In this document: positions 1-15,159 of the stretch, in pieces
Numbering within the stretch: position 1 is the first letter of the stretch
Layout of the letters: each line of letters opens with the position of its first letter
Assembly (NCBI GenBank): GCA_013396525.1
Contig: VWYX01000919.1
Location: forward strand, 100,720 to 164,719
Length of the DNA stretch: 64,000 bases
Reading direction: 5' to 3'
Source of the DNA: Chaetorhynchus papuensis
Taxonomy: Eukaryota; Chordata; Aves; Passeriformes; Rhipiduridae
Position numbers and translations under genes: made by a program
Notes under the pieces: generated by a model
The model's database searches: none
The model's input: the letters and a program-made list of their open reading frames with translations, nothing else
Told to the model about the DNA's origin: nothing

Positions 1-1649
1 CCTCAGCTGCAGCACCTGGAGCAGCTCCTGCCCCTCCTGCCCTGCCCTGGGGCTTTGCAGAGCTGCTCCTCTCACAGATTCTCACTCCTGTCACCGGCTG
101 CAATTCCATGGGGATTTCCTCCCCCTCCCTAAATGTTCCCCAGAGGTGCTGCCACTGTCACAGCTGGGCCCAGCCTTGGCCAGGGGTGGGTCTGTCCTGG
201 AGCCGGCTGGAATTGGCTCTGCTGGACACAGGGGAAGCTCCTGGCAGCTTCTCACAGAAGCCACCCCACCACCAAAACCTGGCCATGCCATCACAATGCA
301 CCTCAGAAATGTGTGAGTAAGAGCACAAGATTGCCTTCCTTTCTTAGTCTGTCTTTTTTCCCCAGATAACAAGAATGATCTGAGCTCACCTCCAGCAGTT
401 TTCAGTTTTACTTTCAATCCAATGGCTGTAGAAAATAAAAGGCAATAACCAAAGAACAATAAGTCTGCACCTGAAGACATCTGATTTAGATAAGGGCTCA
501 ATACTTAACCAGCTACAATTAAAAAATAAATAAAATAATATTTCAAACCCTTGGGAAAAGTTGTGGTTTGGAGACCACTCAGGCTGAAATGTGATAATGA
601 ATGATGGAGCCTCCAAGGCCTCATTTCATCACTTGGCAGTGAGTGTTTTCAACTCAGCAGAGACAAGTACAGTTGTGCAGAGAAGTGGAAATTCTGCCTG
701 AGTCAGAGCTCTTTCCTGGGCATGTCTTTGAGTTTGTCTTCAGTTTCTGTGCCAGGTGCCATCTGTAAGGGTGTCCTGGTTGAAGTGGGCAGCGTGTGCC
801 AGGACAGGCCACCCTGTGCCTTCCCAGGAGCTCCCAGTGCTGTCCTTTCCCACTCCCACCATTGTTTATCACACCGTTGCTGGGGGGTTTGTGTTGCTTG
901 TAATTAAGTGGAAACCCAAAAAAAGACTCTCAGCCATGGGCACCTCTGGGGGGGCTCCATGCTTGCCAGGGTAGGGGTATAAGGATGGAAGGGGGGTTAC
1001 TGGGGTCTCCTGCAGTGATGGTAGTTCCCTCTTTGAGGACACGACTGCAGAAAGTATTTCAGGTGCACAGTAAATAAACAGGAGAGTTCTGTCCCCTTTG
1101 GACATTTTGGCAAAATGCTCAGATGGTAAATGTCTTCATTGTCTTCCTAGGTCTGGCAGCTTTGGGAAGACGACTCAGTAATGTCTTGATTCAGAGTGTA
1201 CAGGATCTCCTCAGAAAAAGGAGATTTCACCAGTAAGCTGAGATTAGCATTAAAATGGAAAGGAAGAGTAGATGACATATTGGACACATTTTATGTGCTG
1301 CTTTTCTGCCCGTGTTCAGTGGGCTCTGGATGGCTGAGCCTTGCTCCCATAACTGGGTGAGTTCAGCATCTCAGATCCTGGCTCTGTCAGTAGATTTTTG
1401 CCACATCTCTGTAAACCCCTACAGCCTTCTGCCTAAAGCCATGCTCCTCAGATAGCTTTTTTTCCAGAGGTCAAATAATTCTCTTCAGGTAAGGTAGAGG
1501 CCAAAGTGATCTGATTTCCTGAGATCAAGTATTTCAATGTAGATCTTTATTCACGATCTCTTAGAGGAAACAACTGAAGCTTGTTAGGATGGTTTTTAAA
1601 TGCAGATTCTCTCTCAGCCCTGACACCAACAGAACCTCCTTTAGGCCTT

Positions 1650-1719
1650 GATTCAGCAAAGCACTTAGATGTGTTTAGATATGTTATATTACTCATATGT
1701 AAAATTGCTTTGCTGAATC
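1650..1719. repeat. Decayed palindromic (MITE-like) repeat
   Basis: Two perfectly complementary 14-nt arms, GATTCAGCAAAGCA at 1650-1663 and TGCTTTGCTGAATC at 1706-1719, flank a 42-nt AT-rich loop containing partly complementary pieces such as ACTCATATGT. The arm sequence resembles the ends of an old palindromic repeat that I recall from bird, turtle and crocodile genomes. I cannot name the family with certainty. No coding capacity is present. Confidence 0.6.
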
Positions 1720-4700
1720 TTAAATAACAGATATTAATTCAGGCAACAACATACTCTGTGCCTTCTGTTAAGTATAAAATCTTGGCTTTGGCAGGAATTC
1801 AGTTGCAGATTTTGCTTATGGAAGACAAGAGCTGAAAAATATCTGCCTGAAAAGCTCATCATCTAATTCCTCTTGATAGTATTTCAGAGCATGACAGGAT
1901 TTCTTGAAGGATAATTGCTATAATGCCAGATACTTGTGTGCTCTAAGTGCAGGTGAACAGTTGCAGGAATTAATGGACTCTGATACTCATTAAAGAAGAT
2001 AACTTACCAGGCGGGCACGTTCAGTTTGCAGCTCATAATGCCATCCACAGCGTCTTTTCAGGCTGAAAATTTTGATCCAGGGACAACGATGGTAGAAACT
2101 GCAGTGAGATAAATCTTTACAATGAGGGTTATCAGTTCTCTGTTTGTTACTCACAGGGTGTAAGAGATGGTTGGGGAATGAGCTTTGCAGAGCTGAGGGT
2201 TTGAAGCCTCTACTCTCAAAGCTGAGATGTATTTCACTATAAAAACCAGGACCATGTTCTGCTCTCCTATGTGAAAGCAAATGCTTGAGCATGCCATTCA
2301 TCTTTAATTGGAGCTTTTGCTGGTGCTTTTAAAGCATGGGAAATCAATGAAAGATCAACAAAAGCTTAAAGCAAACTGTGGCATCTGAAGGGGTGCAGCT
2401 CTCACCTGGTGGCCGTGGCCAGCCCGGAGCGCTCACAGGGGTCAGACAGCACTTTTAATTTTGAGGGACAGCTCTTAAATGTGTCACAGTTTAGGTGATG
2501 ATGGGCAGTGCTGCTGCCTTTGTCCAGCCTTCACAAGCTCATCCAGGTCTCTGGGAGGGGATGCCAGGGAGGGCTGACAGAGCTGCTGGTTTCAGAGGCC
2601 CAGGTGGGACAACCACAGTGGGAGTATTGTTATTATTACCCTGAGGGTATGAAGGGCACTTCTGCACCAGCCCATGCCCCCAGCTGATGGGAAAAGGGAG
2701 TCAGTTCATGGTCACAGTCACAACCTGCCTTTTCACTCCTGTCTGAAGCCACTCAGTGCTACTGGATGTAGATGTCTATTAATAGGAGGTTGGTCACGTC
2801 CCAGAGAAGTTCCTTGTGACACTGGAAATGGTCTTTTGCGTATTTGCTGCCCCAGGTTGAACCTCTGTTTGCTCTTGGTGGTAGTAAGGCAGAACATCTT
2901 ACGGAAGCTGTGTCCCTTTAGTGTATATTTACAGCAGTTGGTGAGTTTTTAAAATACCCAAATTCCCAGTGGAAGGTTCATTTTCAATTTGCATTTGTTC
3001 TGTCCCCACAGTGTATTTATAAGTTTGGCATGAGTCGCTTCATCGAAATTGCACACTGCCAGTACATGCTTTGTAGCTGCAAATTAAATTGTCTGTGAAT
3101 GTGACTTGCACATAAAATAAAACAAAATTCAGTGTCAAATCTATGAGCTCTGCAGTGTGTGTCCACCGGTGTTAGGGTTGGTAATCACAGTGGTACAAAT
3201 GCATGTGTTTGTGTCAGTGGTTAACCCTTGGTGCCTCGTGACTGACTTTTCACTGCCTTAGCTTCAGGTTCAGTGTCCGTTCATCTTTCTGCAGCCACTT
3301 CGTGCAACTCCTCTGGGCACCAAGGAAACCCAGCGAGAGCCCTGAAGGGAGAGGGGCTCCTGGGCATTGCTGTGAGGGGCCATGCAGTGACAGGCTGCTG
3401 GGTAGCTCATGTCCCTGGGCGCTTTTCCCTGCCATTTTCTAACCACACGCTGTTGGACTGGAGCAGACTGAAATGTTGGGGGTTTTGGTCTGTGATGCTG
3501 CCAGAGGCATTGGCAGTACCTGGTGCTCAGGGGCCAAGCTGAGCAGTGACTCAGTGCTGTGCTCTGAGCCTCCCTCCCGACCCTCTCGGCTCACACCTTG
3601 CCATTGTTGCTCATCCACGACTCCGGCCCGTGGATGGATTGAGTCTGTGGCCACCTGGATGTTTGGTGGTTTCCAAGCAGTACCTGGAGCTGGCAGCAGG
3701 TCCTGTTGTGTGTGGGGCAGGTACTTGGAGATGTGATTCCCAGGAAAAGCTCAGCGCTGTGCGGAGGCGCGAGGTTGGCTACGAGGAAGGATTTGGTGTC
3801 CGTGCCGCCGACTGTGGCTGGTGTAGACGTGTCACTGAGACAACTCCTGCTGCTGCTGCAGGAGGGCAGAGTTCTGCCTGAGTCACTCTGCATCTCTGGG
3901 ATGAGTTACAGCCTGTGCTCAGCCCCACACTTCCCATTTAAAACCTATCAGGACAGGCGGATAAAGCTATTTCAAGTCTGTCTGCAGCAGCAGTCCCAGC
4001 CAGCCCCCAGTGCAGGAGTCAGGAAAGGGAGGTGCTCGCTGTAGAAAGAGGCAGTGGATGGCAGAGATGACAGCTGGCTTCACATGGTTTGGGCTCCCCT
4101 GTGCAAGACTCTGAGCCATGAGTGAGTCTCAGCAGAGGAATGTAATCTTAAATTTAATTAAAAGTCAAACTTGGATACCAGCCCATGTAAGAGCCCAAGT
4201 ACCTTTGGGTACTGATTGCTAGAGAAATGTTTTATCTTGATCTGCGGTTGGTCTCATAATATCCCAGGCTTTGGATGAACAAAAACAATGGGATGGAAAA
4301 GGGTCATCAGAAATGTTTGAGATGGGATAGACACAGGAAACTGTCCTTTATTTAAAATTGATTTAGTTGAGTTTCACATTTTAGGAGGCATTTTGTATTT
4401 CTCTGCATTGCTGTCTGTTGTCCCAGGTAACTCTGGCCCAGCAGGACACTGATCTGTGTGCTGGGCTTGAAATAAAGCAGCCCATTGCTGGGTCCCTGCT
4501 ACAGATTCTGCTGTAAATGTTATGTCATGAGATGTTTTCAGTTCTGTGACTAATTTAAACTTAGTTCAGCTCTAGGAGAGAACCTGTTTTTTTAGGGGTG
4601 GCTCATCTGATTGCCTTACTGCCATGGGGGCATCCCAGACACTTGAAGATGCATGTGCTTACAGCTGGTTTTGGTTGGGGGAGTGTGTGTCTTGCTACAG

Positions 4701-7700
4701 TGTCACTGTATCTGAGAGCTGCTTTAGCAGCCCTGGTAGAGCTGGAGGCTCCGTGCCAGGCAGAGGTGGTGGGGATCAATATTGGCTCACAGGGAACTGG
4801 GAAATGCTTCCACTCCCTGCTTCTGATGATCAGAGGGTATGTGATCAATAGTTGCCTGGTGGTTTGTCTCTGTCTCCGTGTTTGCTTGAAAGGTTGTAAT
4901 TGCATTCTGCTATTAATGATTCCAGCATGAAATATATGGCTTTTGATGGTTATTTTAATTGGTGGGGGTTGCCTGGCAACTCATGACAGAAACTTTCCTC
5001 TGTGTTGATTGACTGACCAGAGCTGTATTCCTTCCACAACATTTTTGTATTCATAATGTGGAACCAATTCCTGACTGCACCTGTGATCCTTTCAGGGGTT
5101 GGAAAACACATAAAGTACAAAAAATGTGCTCTAATTAGCAAGGTTTCTGTCTCTGTTTTTTATCCAGAGAACCTAATCACTTCTTTGCACAGTTTTGTGG
5201 GTCTGAAATGTCACCTTTGTCTAGAGTAACAAATTTCCCTGTTTCCTTATTGGCATCTTTTATCTGCAGGTCTCGATTGTCTTCTCTGAAACCCACATCG
5301 TCTGGGTGTTCAGTCTTTCCTTCTACTCTTTTTTTTTCCTTTCTTACTTTTCCCTCTGCCCATTTAAAATGTTTTCTTGGAACACACCTCAGTTTCTACA
5401 AAAGAAGAGACTCCCTTGGGCTGCTGTTGAGTTCATCTCTCAGAGGGAAGAAATCCAGATAATCCAGAACAGAGCACAGCAAGTCACTGACGTTGTCAAC
5501 AGATGTTTCTGTTTCCCATTTCCAGGTTCTGTAATTTTTAAGTGTTACCAAAAAACAGGTGGAAGGAAGAAGTGAAGAAGGGAATGAATTAAAGGAGAAA
5601 CACAGGGCTGGTTTCCTGTATTTCTGTTGATCTGTTTCTCCTGTATGTTGTCCCTATGTATTCGGCCAAGTGTCAAAAATGCTTTAGTGATGTCCTTGAT
5701 CTTTGCTCATCTGAAAAACTAAACCTGCAAACTGAACTCTGAAATAATTTCTTATGTAAGATAGATCATCATCCCTTCTTCAACAATAAGTCAGTTCTAT
5801 GTCCACACCTGCAGTTAATCAGTTTTGTCCTTCAGCACTCAGGGAATCTGTTCTCCTGCCCACAACCAACCAATTGTTTCTTTCCTGGTGCCTGTCTCAG
5901 TACATTTTGTCCCCATACAAAACCTATCCATGTACATAAACGCATTGAGGCTCTCGTGTGTTTAGCCTCCCCTAAAGCCATGTATCACCTGGATCCTCTC
6001 CTGTCATTTGGGTGACTCTCCACCTTCCCTTTGCCCTGGAGTTGATCTCATCGTTGCTATTTTGGACTGACCAAAATGGGGGCTGTGGGCCACCATTACC
6101 TGGTTGTTTTCGTGGTGTGTTGAAAGGATTGAACTTCAGCTTTTGTCTCTGGTGCATTTCATGGGAAGTTTTCCATCCCCAACGTGTTGTCTTTTTCCTT
6201 CTTTCTGCCTGCATTTGCTCTGATGTGTCTGCTCTGCTACTGAAGAATTTAAACTTTCTTATTATTGCTGTGTGGGCATCTTTTGTTTTCCATCTCTAAC
6301 AGGCACAATGGATGACTTTAGTCAAGATCTTAACTGTGTGGCAGTACCTTTTTCTCCAGAAAATGGTGAGCTCCTCTTGCCTTTGGCACTGTTTGAAGGC
6401 TTACTGTACCCTGGTAATTTCCCATTTTGATTTGTTATGCCTATCTTAGGCTTTTCCTGGAATTCCCAGCATGTAAGGGCTGCTGGCAGCTCATCATCCC
6501 CATATCAAGGAGGCAGGATTATACCACTTTGCAGCCATGGAAACTTCAGTCTGTCCTTCCTCACCAGCAAAGCTCCTCCTCCAAACTTCAAAATAGTTTT
6601 CTATTCTTACTCCTGTTACCTGTTTTCCTGCTGTTTCCAGTCTTGGACTCGTTGCTGTCGGTTCCCTGGGGCCAGTGCAGGGACAGGACCTCTCCCCTCC
6701 TGCCAGGCCAGCTCTCAGTCCAGCTCTGCAAGCCCAGCCTAACGAGGACTGGAGCTCTTAGCAGAGGACACGGCATGAAGAGGAAATCTGGTTTTGCTGC
6801 TTCTGTGACCTTCACCTCTCGTGCTGTCTGACAGGAGCGCTCTGGCTTTGCTCCTCACCCATGCCCCCTGTCCAGGCTGGGTTATGATCTCATCCCAAAT
6901 TCTTGTTAACTGCTTATTTCCAGGGAGAATTGTCTGTATGGCCTGAAAACACATGAAAGTTCTCACCAGAAAGCAGCCTGGGTTTACCTTGCAAATTCAT
7001 TTTACAGATCAAAGGTTTCCACTGCCACTCTTCACCTTAAGGATGCCTTGACTTCTTGTGGGTCTAGAAAAGCTCTTTCCCGTAAGAATCTTGCCATGTA
7101 CAAAACAAAATAAAGGATTTTTTTTTGCTGAAGTTTGTCTTCACGCTTATAAAACACGCAGTTGCAGCAAACTTCAGCACTCCGTCTTTGAGGCTTTCTT
7201 CTGGCAGAGGGTATTGGCAAACGACAGAGGAAAAATTCTTAGCAGAGAGGACTGGTAGGTTGGTGGTCACCAAGGGGTGGATCAGCCCAGTGAGCAGAGG
7301 ACAGGGTTTTGCTCCACTTGCTGAGGCTTCCTTGTCCTCTTGGGCAGATCCCTTCACCTGTCTGGCTTGGCCCATGTGGACATGATCCTTCTCACCTCCC
7401 TCACCTGGGTGATATTGTGCTGCTTTCAGTAGTTTGAAATTATGTGGAGATCTTGAGATCAAAGTACCGGAGAAGTGAGAAGTTTTGTAAATCTTTCAGT
7501 AATTATTGTTATATCTCAAAGAGATGCATTTGCTGGAGGAAACACTTGCAGTGTCTGGCAGCCAAACCATACAGCTGCTACCGCGTGCTACTGAAACTAA
7601 TTACTTGCTCAAATAATGCGTATTTACAGTTTATGGGGGACCAGTTTGAGGATTATATATCATTAAATAAATGGACTAATGCAAGATTTTAAAAAGCCTG

Positions 7701-10700
7701 CTTTCCCAGCACTGCTCCCAAGAGCCCTTAGTGCCTGGGCCACGTCAAAAGCGTTCCCATTCCTCTGTCCAAGCCCAGAGTTGTGTTTTTAATTTATTTT
7801 CAGTATCCAAGGAATGCTGTCTCCAGTATTCAGAGGACTCTAAATCGGATGTGAGACACAAATGCACCAGAGAAGCTTATCAGAGAAACAGGCTTGGCGT
7901 GAAGCCTACACAAACAACCATAAATTTTTCTCATTTAAATGAGAGAACTCGGGAGGATTGGCCGATTATAGCTGCAGTGGGCTGGCCTTGGGCACCAAGG
8001 AAAGTGCTTTGGTAACCCCTGGTATTTGACATGACCTGAATGTTTTGCCTGCTTATAAACTTACTGTTATAGACTGACCAGCTTGGTTCTGGTAAATTCA
8101 CTTCTACAGGTCAGAGTTATTTACCAGCAGTGGATGTTTTCTCCTCTCCTTGGACTTCTCAGGAAATTTTAGCTTGGTTTTAACCCAGGTAATGAAGAGC
8201 TCTTGTTTCCTACCACCCCTCTCTGCCTCACTCCCTTAAAACACAGAACAGGAAGAAAGTCAGAAAATTCAATCTTGGCCAGAAAGCTATTTTTTTCCCT
8301 TGTTTCCAATAAATATCTCATTTCCTGAAAATCCTGACTTTGACCAAAACTTCTGGGACTTTCTAGATTTATCATCACTCATGGCCAAATCCAGTTTCAG
8401 TCAGTGTCGGGGTATCCTTGAGTTCATGGAGGGCAGTGTGAGCTCCGAGCTGGGCGGCAGGAGCTTGCCCCCATCACACTGACAATGCTGTGGTTTGCCC
8501 CAGGTGAGCCTCTTCCCTGTAGCTGTATGAAAACCAGGTAATTTTGCAATATGTCTTTGATTATGAGCACCATGCCAGAAACAGTAAGGAATTATTTTAC
8601 GGCTTTGTTGTGAAATTCCTATTATCTTACCAGCGTGAACCTTCTTCTTACACGTGGGTGCCCTGCACTGAACTGACACAAGTAAAAGTAGGCAACCATC
8701 ACGCTTGCAAACTTGATCCCACAGTCTTGAATTAGGTACATAAATGCTTTCTAAAAGGACACCTGAAGCAAACCCCACCGTGGCCTCCCTGGTGGCCAGC
8801 ATCCCGTCCATCCATATCCACTGCTCCTCCTTTTACAGGATCAATGGCTGCCTCTGGCAGTTCCCAGGACTGGTGTCTGATGGAGCGGAGATCGTGTGCT
8901 GTGCTCTCGGTGCTGGGCTGGAAATCTGTGCTGGGCTGTCCCCCAGACAGTGCCCTCTTGCTGATCCACCCTCTTGCGAGGGCTTATCTGCTTTCCTGCC
9001 TTCAAGTTAATGGGGATTATTTTCTTCAAGCAGTGGAGAGAGCAGGAGTGTAATAACTTCAGGTGTAGTTCTGTGTTCCTCACCTGCCCCAAACATCCCT
9101 GCAGGCTCAGGGCACTCAGGGAGTGAGGAGGGAATGGTGTTGGGGTTCCTCTGGGAATGGCACTGAGTGTTTGCTGGACACTTGGGCCTCTCACTCCATT
9201 TTTCACAGACATTGAGTACTTGAGAACAGGTCTGTGTCCTGGGGTCATGGGCCAGAGTAACCTCCTACCATTGTTTTGGGGTAGTAGGTGCTCAGGGGCT
9301 TCAGCATTTCACCCACAAAATGGCTGTTCCTGGGCAATGAATAACCCACCCTTGGAGCTGAAGTGGCAAAGAGCATTTCAGTCTCTGTGCCATGTCCCAC
9401 ATAGCCAAGTGACAGGTGAAGATGTAGCTCAGTGTGTTTTTGTGTTTGTGTGTGATATGACTGGAGAGGCCTGGCAGCCTGTAGGGCAGTAAGTGTGGCT
9501 CATCCTCTCAAAGTATCTGCTGCCCAGTGGTTTGTCAGGTGCTCTGGTCACCTCGTGCTGTTTGGGAGGTGCACTGTGGGGCAGGAGGGTGCCGGGGAGG
9601 CTGTTTGTTGACAGTCATGGGGTTTAAACCCCAAGGTACACTCCATTGTTTTTGAGGTGACTGGGGCCCTGTAAAGCCATTCCCAGAATCCCCCAAGAGT
9701 GCTTTCTGCCTTGTGGTGTTAGGGGCAGGCCTGGAGAGCCGGGTTTCAGGTCCCACAGAGACCTTCCCATTCCTCTGCCCGTTCAGCCCATGGAGTGCCG
9801 GTGGCACAGCAGCTCTGGGTGCTTGGTGATGGGGTCCCTCGCTGCTTTATGCACTGTCCTGCTCTTGTCTGCACGGGCTCCCTTTATGGATGCACAGAAC
9901 CATGTATTCCTTCAGGGCCCCCTGCCCCTCCTTCCCCGCTGTTCCTGCTGCTCCATGTGGCTCAGCCCTGCCCTGGCACTGCCATGCCCTGCCTGCTCCC
10001 TGTGCCCTCCTCCTGCAGCCCACCGGGGCTGGGGAAGGGCTTCCAGCAGTGCTCCCTGCTCTGCACCCCTTAGGCTTGGTGCTTCCTCCTCCTCTCTGCC
10101 AGCCCCCAGGATGATTTCTTCTTGCCTAAAATCTTCCAGAATTAACTATTTGTTTGCCAGACTCCTGTGAACTTGCACTGTGTTTGGAGTAGTGGTAATA
10201 AAAGTGAAAGATGAGCCAGGCAAGAAACAGGGAATTGGAGGAGAGACACTTTTGAAGTATCTGCTCTAAGAAGAAGTAACATCAGCAGTGGCTCTGACGC
10301 CAGCCAGCAGGGCTGGCTCTGCTGGTGTGGTGACTCTGTGCCAGCACAGTGCAGAACACAGCCACCAATACCTGCCAGCTCTTTTAGCTGTGCCTGCCTG
10401 TGCAGAGTGAAAGGCACCTGATTTACTGCATAGTTAAAAGCAGGAATGGATTTTGAAGACGTTTTTGATTACTCACTGTTACATCTCAGCAGTTGTCAGT
10501 CAATGTGTTCTGAAACACAAGCGTGCTATGTCCTGATGTTAAATTAGAAATAGTCACAGAACCTCAGCCACACAGCTCCTCTGGCTGCCTGGGTGCTCTG
10601 CACTGTCACTCTTCCAACTGCACTGCCTGCAAAATTTTTCCTGGAAGTAATGCAAATAACTTTATTGAGTGAGTCAGTGGATTGCTGACCTTAGGAACCA

Positions 10701-13700
10701 CAGCAGTGTAAATTCAGACCCATGGAAACAATTTGCTGAATCAGTATTAACAGCGCAGTGGTCTCTAGAGCAGCAGTCTCCAAAGTGGGGTGCAGGCACC
10801 CCCGACAGCGTTCAAGATGATCCTTTAGGGCACAGGAAGAAAATACTTCTCTAGTGAATGTATCTAATTTATAAATATATAAATGTACGTGTATTGGGAT
10901 GCATGTGCAAATAGTTTTTTACTGGAAGATGAGCACGATCAAAAGTTTGGACTAGAGGAAGAAAGCCTAAAGAACACACAGCCACCAGGACTTGTTCTGC
11001 TGACTCCATGAGTATCAAAGCAGAATGTATACACTTGGGAAAATAAGGCTGGAAATCATTTGCTTAATCTCTTAAGAAAGTGTGTAGGTGAGAGCCAGAG
11101 ATCATGTTTTCTAAGCCTTGTTTTTGAAGGGATGTTATTTTCTATTACCCCGTTTAGATTCAAGTAGCAAATCGTCCCTGTTGTTACAATGTGCTGTTTC
11201 AGGCCCTGCTGTATGAGGCTGGTTCATGGAAAGGGACCGGTGGCTGCTCTCTTTGAAATCCTGTGGGGTTCAGATGATGATGGTGAAGATAATTTGGTTC
11301 ACACACAGAGATGGCAGCACAGAAGCTGGCAGATCATACGGCACTTGCACACTGAGACCTCGAGGAGGTTTCAAAATTCATGCAAAGGGGAAAGTTGTCC
11401 TTTATCAGTGAAGTTCTGGTCCTGTGCAGTTGTGAGTGATCAGCTTCGGGGGTCATGGGAGCCAATGCATTTGATGTTTGTGGTTTGCTGTATAGCTGCT
11501 TTTTCATATTTGCTTCTAGAGCCTTTTCCCCCTAGCCCAAATGTTGGGCAGGTGAACAGGATATGCAAAACCCAAAACCAGGGGAAATCAGGAGTACCCC
11601 AGCTTTGACAGGAGCATGGGTAAAGGCAGAGGTTTGCAGGGCCTTAGTCACCACTGGCCATAGTGGAGAGCTGATGTCTCATGCTGGGTAGAGAAGAGAG
11701 GAAGGAAGTGGATTTAGCAGAAAATTGATTGCATCTACTTGGGCTCTTTCCAGCTGAATCCTGAGTTAAGTACATTCATCCTGAACTAATCGTTGTGGAG
11801 AATTGGCTGAAATCTCACATACTTCTTAAAAGGAAAGCTAAGCATTAAAGGAACAATATCCTTATTGTACCTGAGTGCCAAAAGAAGTGAGTGTACTGTC
11901 AGGAGCTGTACCTATTCAGCCCTCTGGCTTGGGAGCTGCTTGTGGGTTTAGTACTAATGTGACCTGTTGCAGGAAGCTGTGGTCAGCCCACCACAAAATA
12001 TCAAGGGCAGCCCAAGGAGGGCTGATCTTTGATTAGATTTCAAATTGGCTGAGCAAGCCCCAGTTCATTTCAGTAATTGAGAACAACTGTAATTTTCAGT
12101 TTTGTTTTGTTTACAGCAAAGTATACAGGAATATTGTCTAGAACACATATCTAAGGTCCTAGTGAGGTTTTGTTCCAAGTTACCCAGGATAAATCTGAAG
12201 TAATGTTATTAACATCAGTGGGATTGTTCACCAGTGTGGTCAACAGGAGAGCTGCTCTCTGTGCAGGTCTTTCAGATTTACAGCTAAGTAATCTAAACCC
12301 AAAGAATGTCCTTCAAAACTAGCAGATGCTTTAATGCTTTATCATTCTGAAATTTTTTTTTTTCACTGTGTACTATCCTTTCTAAGTTTTCTTCATGCTT
12401 CTGGACCCAAGGACCACTCCCTGAGACATTCTTCCATTATCCCATGAAGAAAAGAGTTAGAGCTGTTGCTCAAGATGCCATTTCTAGGCACTGTGGATCT
12501 TAGCAATCTCACTATATTGCAAAGATTTATCTCAGGGGAAGGAGAATTGTGCACTGTGAGCTTGGTTTCACCAGCATGGGGTGCCGTTGGTGCTGCCTGC
12601 CGAGCGCTCTGTGGGTGTGACTCAAGCCCAGCGCTGCTGGTGAGTGGAGCTGCAGCGGCAGCGCCCTTTGATGCTGCTCACGCTGGGGCACTGACTCACC
12701 CAGTGCTACTGCGAGGGAGGGTGAACCCTGCAAATCCGTTCTTGTTTCTCTGAGACAACGCAGGAGAGAGTTTAGGGAAATTGCTCATCTCCCTTGAGGC
12801 TCTCTTGCGTGTTGCCACAGGACTGTGCTGTGTCCACTCCTTTTGTTCAACATACCTTTTTGTATGTTAGGAGAGGTCCAACAGCCTTACCCAACGTTTG
12901 CTGGTTGTCAGGTGGAGCCTCCAGTAGGTTCTTGCCCTGCTCTGAACATCCATGTGACACTGAGGGCCAAACATCTTTTTTCCTTCTTTCTTCTTTTCTT
13001 CCTTTATTCTTACCGGAATACAGTAGCATCTTCTTTTGGATGTATTCCCGTAGGAGTTGCCTCCCATTGTGTTTCTCAGCAGCTCACCCCTCACAAAGGC
13101 TGCTCAGGAACTTGGGGCAGTGCAGAACTCGGGAGGTTGGTCCTGTCTCCCTCAGGGAACTCACACACACAGTGTGAACTTTGAGTCAGGGGCTCTGTTC
13201 CACACGTGTGTGTCTGTGCCTGTGTTGTACAAAGAAGACTTGAGCAGATTCTCAGAATGCTGCTAGATGAAAGACCAGTTGTGCTAGAGTTGTGCATCCC
13301 ATTCATATCCAGGTGCAGCTGAAGTTTCAGACTTTGACTTACAGAGCTCTTCAATCTGGTGGTGATGACTGCAGAGGCCGCCGTGTTCTCTAGGATGCAA
13401 CAGAAGCTTGACATCAGCAGAGGTTCAAAACAAACAAAAGGGAATGTTGCATACAATGCACAGTGAAACTGTGGGACTCTGCCTTAGCGACAGTGTGGAG
13501 GCCAAAAATATAAATGATCTCATAGAGAAATTAGACAAATTAGAGAAGGATTGGTCCAGTGAGGCTATTAAACATAATAGTTATGATGCAACCTGTGGTG
13601 CAGGAAGGCCTTAAGTGCAGGCTGCTGGAAGCTGAGAGGTTATTCTTGGGAACACTGCAGCCTGTGTGAGCCCTGTTTGTAGTGCTCTTTCCCAGTGAAC

Positions 13701-14810
13701 TTCCAGTCTTGGCCAGATCTGGAGACAGGATGCCAGGATAGATGGATCCTTGTTGCTGACATTGTGGTGGTTCTTACTGGAGGTTGAATGAGAGTCACCC
13801 ACCACGACACAGGGTAGGGGCCAGCAGGGCTGCTGGGGAGGCTGTGTCCTGCCTGCAGCATCAGGAGGGCTTGGGCTGCACTTTGGTGCTGGATTTACTC
13901 TGCCATGGAATGGGCTGGCACTCGGACCCTGGGACAGTGTGATAAGACAAGTACTCTTTTAAGTCCTGGCTTACAGGCAGCAGCTGGAAAATTGGAATTC
14001 TTTGCTGATAACGAACAAGGGGCTGTGATGGAATGGTGAAAGCTTCCCACAGTGGAAACTACCTTGGGGGAAGAGCTACACCCCCTGCCCTCCCAGCTTG
14101 TCGAGTGGTGGGGGAGGCCTCTCGTGGTTTGGTGGGGTTTTTTCGTATTTGTAAACCCAGCGCTGGGGGAAAAAAGTTAAATTGAAGTACACTTGGAGCT
14201 TTATTTTACGTTTTCTTAGTGTTGCCACTTGCTGGCTTCTTAAGTAATGTACTTTAAGATGTATGTTAATATACAGACCCAAAGTAGCTGTTAGATCAAT
14301 GCAGGCAGTTGTATTTCTGTTTTTAAATATATACTTGGTTTATGCTTTTGCAAACCCTTTTTCAACATAAGTTTTTCTGTTAGAGCTCCATGGAAATAAT
14401 TTATGTGTTAACCCTGAAATTGATGGGTGGTATGGGATAGAATAAATATGTAAGTGGGAGAGAAAGGAAACATCTGCCAATTTAAACTTTTGCAAATTAT
14501 ATGGAAGCTTGAAAGTATCTGCTAAGTTTATAATACAGTCTGCACAGGAACGCCTTGCCAGAGTGCCAGAGGTCAGAGAGCTTCTTGTCCCTGCAGCTTT
14601 AAGCAACCTTTTGGTTAAATAACCTGACCGAAGAGTAGGAGGAGACAGAAAGGAAGAGAGAATTCCACACTAGAGTAAACATGGCACGGAGATTATGGAT
14701 ACCCTGCCAAGAAAGGTGGGGTTTTCCAGCAAGGTAACAAAAGATATTAGCTATCTATCTACATAATCCTGCTGGAGGCTGACAGCTGCAGTCATGCAGG
14801 GAGGCTGGGG

Positions 14811-14848
14811 CAGAAATGTGCCCTCCTCACCTCAGAAATGTGCCCTCC
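14811..14848. repeat. Short direct duplication (16-nt unit)
   Basis: CAGAAATGTGCCCTCC occurs at 14811-14826 and again at 14833-14848, with six bases between the copies. This is a small local duplication with no evident function. Confidence 0.6.
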
Positions 14849-15159
14849 GTGTCCTCAGCACCCACTCGGGGCTGCGGTGGGTGAGTCCTACGGAGGTCTG
14901 TGGTGCAGGGATGCAGGATGCAGGGGAGTTGGATGCAGCAGAGGAGCACCTACTGAGCACAGAGGTGCTCCCTTCGGTGCCATGGCTGGCACGGGGTAAA
15001 ATCCCAGGGAAGATAATGAAGTTTTTCACTTTGACATCATGGCAGGTTAAGGTAAACTGCAGAGGAAAGTCTAGAGTTTACCTTGGGCTACAAACATGTC
15101 AGAATGATAAAGTGCCGTGTTTTCATCTGGATTTCAGCACACGTTAGTGAGTGCACGGC

